Shown here in pieces: positions 61,429 through 64,000 of a stretch of DNA of 64,000 nt. The first letter of the stretch is position 1. Each line of letters begins with the position of its first letter. The notes beneath the pieces were generated by a model, which was given only the letters and a program-made list of their open reading frames with translations, searched no databases and was not told the origin of the DNA. The stretch is from Methylobacterium sp. Leaf112 (lineage in GTDB: Bacteria > Pseudomonadota > Alphaproteobacteria > Rhizobiales > Beijerinckiaceae). The translations under genes and the position numbers were made by a program. Location of the stretch: positions 186,001 through 250,000 of the forward strand of contig NZ_LMNG01000029.1 of assembly GCF_001423295.1 (NCBI RefSeq). Direction: 5' to 3'.

Positions 61429-62234
61429 GGTTGCCGCGGCGGAACCGGCAATCCACGGACCTGCGCGTCAACCGCCTGCGCGACGGTCAAAAGCCGCGCT
61501 TCGTCGGTGCGACCGGTGACGACGTAGGACATGCCGCCATCGACCCAGGAGAAGGCGGCGACGTCGCCCTCGCGGGCGAAGCGGAACACCGTGCGGCCAT
61601 CCGCATCGCCTACGCGGCTGTAGAGCGTCAGCCGGGTGCCGTGATCGTCATCGTACATCAGCATCGCGGCGGATTCGGAACCCGCCGGCAGCAGCCGGCC
61701 CCCCATCAGGCGGAAGCCGTAGGCCGTGAGGTCGGGGGTGGTCACCGCCCGGCCGAGGCGCTTCGAGAGCCACGTCACGAGGTGTGGCTTCTCATCGGCG
61801 CGCACCTCCACTGGATGCACCGCCTCGACCACGTAGGTGCGGAAGGCCGCCACCGCGTCGTCGGTCGCCGGCTCGGTTCGCGCGAGCGTGACCGTGGGTA
61901 CCTGCCGCGCGGCATGGCCGAACCAGCCGGCGGCACCGCCAACCGCGAGGCAGAGCACGGCCGCAGCCGCGACCGGAAGCCAGCGCCCGGTTATCGGGCG
62001 ATGTCGCGAGCGGATGTTGGCCACCCGGAGCCGCGCCGGGATCGCCTCCTCGGCGATCGGCGCGAGGCGGGCACGCAAGCGCTCGCGCAGGGCGCGATCC
62101 GCCGAGACCTCGGCCGCCCGCGCGGGGTTTCCCCTGAGCCATGCCTCGACCAGTGCCTGCCGCTCCGGTTCGAGACGACCGTCGATCAGGCCGTGCAGGT
62201 CGTCCTCGCCGACCGGGCGTGGATCCCCGCTCAT
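61425..62234 (-). CDS. anti-sigma factor
   Basis: 269 residues. An N-terminal cytoplasmic helical region (DDLHGLIDGRLEPERQALVEAWLRGNPARAAEVSADRALRERLRARL) that would hold the sigma factor is followed by one membrane helix (WLPVAAAAVLCLAVGGAAGWFG, about residues 82-103) and a periplasmic domain of about 160 residues. No HXXXCXXC zinc motif is seen. The large periplasmic part (VTWLSKRLGRAVTTPDLTAYGFRLMGGRLLP and AMLMYDDDHGTRLTLYSRVG) suits sensing of an extracytoplasmic signal. The ATG overlaps the sigma stop by four bases. Confidence 0.87.
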   Translation of the reverse strand: MSGDPRPVGEDDLHGLIDGRLEPERQALVEAWLRGNPARAAEVSADRALRERLRARLAPIAEEAIPARLRVANIRSRHRPITGRWLPVAAAAVLCLAVGGAAGWFGHAARQVPTVTLARTEPATDDAVAAFRTYVVEAVHPVEVRADEKPHLVTWLSKRLGRAVTTPDLTAYGFRLMGGRLLPAGSESAAMLMYDDDHGTRLTLYSRVGDADGRTVFRFAREGDVAAFSWVDGGMSYVVTGRTDEARLLTVAQAVDAQVRGLPVPPRQP

Positions 62235-62740
62235 TTCACCCTCCTCAACAAGCCGGTTCGGCCCGTTTCCAGAAAACTTCGCATCCGCTCCCGGGCTCGG
62301 CTTAACCGCGACATCACCGTGCCCAGCGGTACTCCGAGCACCTGCGCCGCTTCCGCATAAGACAGATCCTCGACCGCGACGAGCAGTAGCACTGAGCGCT
62401 GCTCCTCGGGCAGGGCGTCGAGTCCGGTGAGCACGTCGCGTGCCCCCATAACGGCCTCGGGGTCGGCACCCGGATCGGGCACCTGCTCCAAAGCCTCAGC
62501 GCCGACATCGATGCCGCGCCGGCCCCGGCGTCGAACAGTGCCGAGGAACAGGTTGCGCTCGATCGTGAACAGCCAGGCTCGCAGGTCGCCGTCGCGGCGA
62601 CGTCCGGACCAGCCGGACAACGCCCGCTCCAACGTGTCCTGGACGAGGTCATCCGCCGCTTCGCGGTCCCGCAACAGTGCGACTGCGTAGCGCCGCAACG
62701 CTGGGATCTGCGGTTCGATGAGGGCGGCGATCTCGTCCAC
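62231..62740 (-). CDS. ECF RNA polymerase sigma factor
   Basis: 169 residues. Region 2 is IPALRRYAVALLRDREAADDLVQDTLERAL..WLFTIERNLFLGTVRRR, with the DLVQDT core, and region 4 is LDALPEEQRSVLLLVAVEDLSYAEAAQVLGVPLGTVMSRLSRARERMR. It would read the shared GGAATA/GC[AG]TCTC promoters, including that of its own operon. S. meliloti RpoE1 and RpoE4, which respond to sulfite (recalled), have comparable genomic partners. The start is GTG 62740, 13 bases after the secreted-protein gene. Confidence 0.88.
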   Translation of the reverse strand: MDEIAALIEPQIPALRRYAVALLRDREAADDLVQDTLERALSGWSGRRRDGDLRAWLFTIERNLFLGTVRRRGRRGIDVGAEALEQVPDPGADPEAVMGARDVLTGLDALPEEQRSVLLLVAVEDLSYAEAAQVLGVPLGTVMSRLSRARERMRSFLETGRTGLLRRVK

Positions 62741-62753
62741 GAGGCTTTACCGA

Positions 62754-63137
62754 TCAGGGCTTGGCGATGTGCCATGCACCGTTGAGGAATCCGTCGCCGG
62801 TGATGTCGCCGGGCTTCGTATCCTTGGCGAAGGTGTAGAGCGGCTTGCCCTTGTAGGCCCACTGCATCGTGCCGTCGTCCCGCGTCACCATCGTCCAGTC
62901 GCCACTAGCAGCCGAGCCGGAGGCGGCCATCAGGGCCGGCCAGTTGGCGGCGCAGGGGCCGTTGCACATCGACTTGCCGCCCATGTCCTTGTCGAAGGTG
63001 TAGAGGGTCATGCTCTTGGCATCGACGAGCGCCGGCCCCTTGGCAGTCTCGGCCGTCATCGCAGGCGCAGCGGCCTGGGCGGCGGCGGCGGAGAAGGCGA
63101 AGGCCGCAAAGGCAGCGCGGATCAGCATGGTGTGCAT
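62754..63137 (-). CDS. exported COG4315-type repeat protein
   Basis: 127 residues with a signal peptide (LIRAAFAAFAFSAAAAQA). The mature part has two copies of the family repeat: ALVDAKSMTLYTFDKDMGGKSMCNGPCAANWPAL and WAYKGKPLYTFAKDTKPGDITGDG. Such proteins are often co-encoded with ECF sigma factors and may bind metal or haem, with the CNGPC cysteines as candidates; the exact function is unknown. First gene of the sigma operon, with the ECF promoter 40 bases upstream. Confidence 0.82.
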   Translation of the reverse strand: MHTMLIRAAFAAFAFSAAAAQAAAPAMTAETAKGPALVDAKSMTLYTFDKDMGGKSMCNGPCAANWPALMAASGSAASGDWTMVTRDDGTMQWAYKGKPLYTFAKDTKPGDITGDGFLNGAWHIAKP

Positions 63138-63176
63138 GAGTGAGGTCTCCCGCGGTCGACCATGACCGCATCGGGA

Positions 63177-63205
63177 GAGATGCCGAACGGGCGCGTCTAT
63201 TCCAC
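63177..63205 (-). promoter_or_regulatory. ECF-type promoter of the sigma-factor operon
   Basis: On the minus strand, GTGGAATA, 14 bases, GCATCTC: an exact match in both boxes and spacing to the sorA promoter. The -10 box ends 40 bases before the start of the secreted-protein gene. This would make the sigma factor autoregulated. Confidence 0.7.
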
Positions 63206-63675
63206 TGACACACGAAAAAGATTGGTGACGTCAGCGTGACCGCCGACTCGTCCTCAACCACGGCATACGGCCGTCACCCAGGAGCAGTCAGAGGAATGAT
63301 GCGGCGGCGTCACCACTCTGAAAGGCGGAGATCCGAGATCATGCCCTCGCACGGCGAGATCGACTGCAACGTCTGCTTTCGAGAGATACGTTGGCTTGCT
63401 CTTACGGCGTAGTTGGGTCGGAAGCGGACGGTATCAAGCGTCAGGTTTCGACCACTAGGCCTCGGGGTCGATATCCGACGTTTCAGGCCCTCCTCCACAG
63501 GGATCTCGGCGTGGATGCGACCATTGCGGGCAACAAAGGTGCGGGTTCTCCTTGGCTCGCCGCTCACCGCGGGGGAACGGGCGAGGATCCGAACGGGTTC
63601 TTCGGCTCTGCCGCATGAGGCGGTGAGTGTCCCGAGCCAGCAACCGTCAAGGGACCGATCCAGGAGTTCGGGCGC
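63206..63675. other. 470-bp gap without a recognised gene
   Basis: Open frames here (for example 63391-63618) have no family resemblance or ribosome sites. Part of the stretch around 63420-63480 looks like a diverged intergenic repeat, but no clear structure is seen. Confidence 0.35.
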
Positions 63676-64000
63676 ATGAACCAGTCCTCTCCGTCCGCCC
63701 GTGCCGGTATCATGGCGCGCCTCGGCAAGCGGGAGATCGGTCTGCCCGTGACGCTGTTTTGCGTCGCCGCCCTCATCCTCGGGTTTGGTCTCCTGGCCGA
63801 CAAGGTCATGGAGGGCGGCACGATGGGGTTCGACACCCGCGTCGCCCACTTCTTCCGTCCACCCGGCGCGGCTGGTCCGATTGGACCGGATTGGCTGCAC
63901 GAGATGGCCCGGGACGTGACCTCCCTGGGCAGCATGGTGGTCCTCTGCTTCCTCATCGCGGCTGTGGCAGGGTACCTGCTCCTGATCCGCAAGCAGGGGG
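63676..64000 (+). CDS. PAP2-family phosphatase, N-terminal part (3' partial)
   Basis: 108 residues are visible. A membrane helix (LPVTLFCVAALILGFGLLA) is followed by GFDTRVAHFFRPPGAAGPIGPDWLHEMARDVTSLGSMVVLCFLIAAVAGYLLLIRKQ, the typical start of bacterial membrane PAP2 phosphatases (..D..V..W...P......D.T.LGS). The catalytic KX6RP, SGH and SRX5H motifs would lie beyond the window. These enzymes dephosphorylate lipid phosphates such as undecaprenyl pyrophosphate. Confidence 0.72.
   Translation, partial: MNQSSPSARAGIMARLGKREIGLPVTLFCVAALILGFGLLADKVMEGGTMGFDTRVAHFFRPPGAAGPIGPDWLHEMARDVTSLGSMVVLCFLIAAVAGYLLLIRKQG

Noticed and set aside
63310..63900. Minus-strand 196-codon frame
   Set aside because: Low-complexity translation that runs antisense into the PAP2 gene; no family features.
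1..64000. CRISPR arrays, tRNA and rRNA genes
   Set aside because: No regularly spaced 25-40 base repeats with unique spacers and no tRNA or rRNA signature was seen. The tandem repeats at 7280 and 28597 have no spacers.

Overview
This window looks like chromosome from a GC-rich alphaproteobacterium of the Hyphomicrobiales, most likely Methylobacterium or Methylorubrum. That reading rests on the very GC-rich codon use, the ccmIEFH cytochrome c maturation operon, a FeuPQ-like two-component pair, a MucR-type regulator, a rhodobacterial-style gene transfer agent (GTA) cluster and a family of palindromic intergenic repeats. Genus is an inference; there is no rRNA or tRNA gene to support it.

Region 1 (1-16.9 kb) is mostly housekeeping. 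It holds the end of a receiver-domain protein, gltX, a frameshifted haloacid dehalogenase, a secreted TPR protein, xerC, a histidine phosphatase, a NicO/DUF1007 nickel-cobalt uptake pair, ccmIEFH, and a FeuQ/FeuP-like kinase and regulator with a PepSY-like partner. A RES/Xre toxin-antitoxin module and an orphan VapB-like gene sit between the kinase and the regulator.

Region 2 (17.0-39.1 kb, nearly all minus strand) is a GTA or defective prophage cluster in the canonical order: terminase, portal, prohead protease, capsid, adaptor, stopper, tail terminator, tail tube, two tail chaperones, tape measure, DUF2460, DUF2163, NlpC/P60, megatron baseplate protein and a DUF2793 fibre-like protein. A lysozyme and small membrane proteins follow. 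The order is broken by two secreted trypsin-like proteases plus a bicupin oxalate decarboxylase-like gene, and by a MucR homologue plus a small DMT transporter. The large terminase gene is cut in two: its ATPase half is missing, and AT-rich DNA starting with a TGT end and carrying a TniQ/TnsD-family gene takes its place.

Region 3 (39.1-52 kb) is accessory. It contains the TniQ gene, an orphan gene, an arsenic operon (arsH, then arsR-arsC-arsB-MFS), a CusBA-type metal efflux pair with small periplasmic metal-binding partners, and receiver-domain genes, one of them broken.

Region 4 (52.2-63.7 kb) appears to be a sulfite-handling island. It has a YeiH-type exporter, a TDT-family exporter, SorA/SorB sulfite dehydrogenase, a YncE-like beta-propeller and a second, cytoplasmic sulfite-oxidase-family protein. 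A minus-strand operon encodes a secreted protein, an ECF sigma factor, its anti-sigma, a YeiE-like LysR regulator and a DUF202 protein. The same two-part promoter motif (G[TG]GGAATA, 14 bases, GC[AG]TCTC) occurs upstream of sorA, the propeller gene and the sigma operon itself. This points to one small ECF regulon and is the most interesting new signal in the window. The window ends inside a PAP2-family phosphatase gene.
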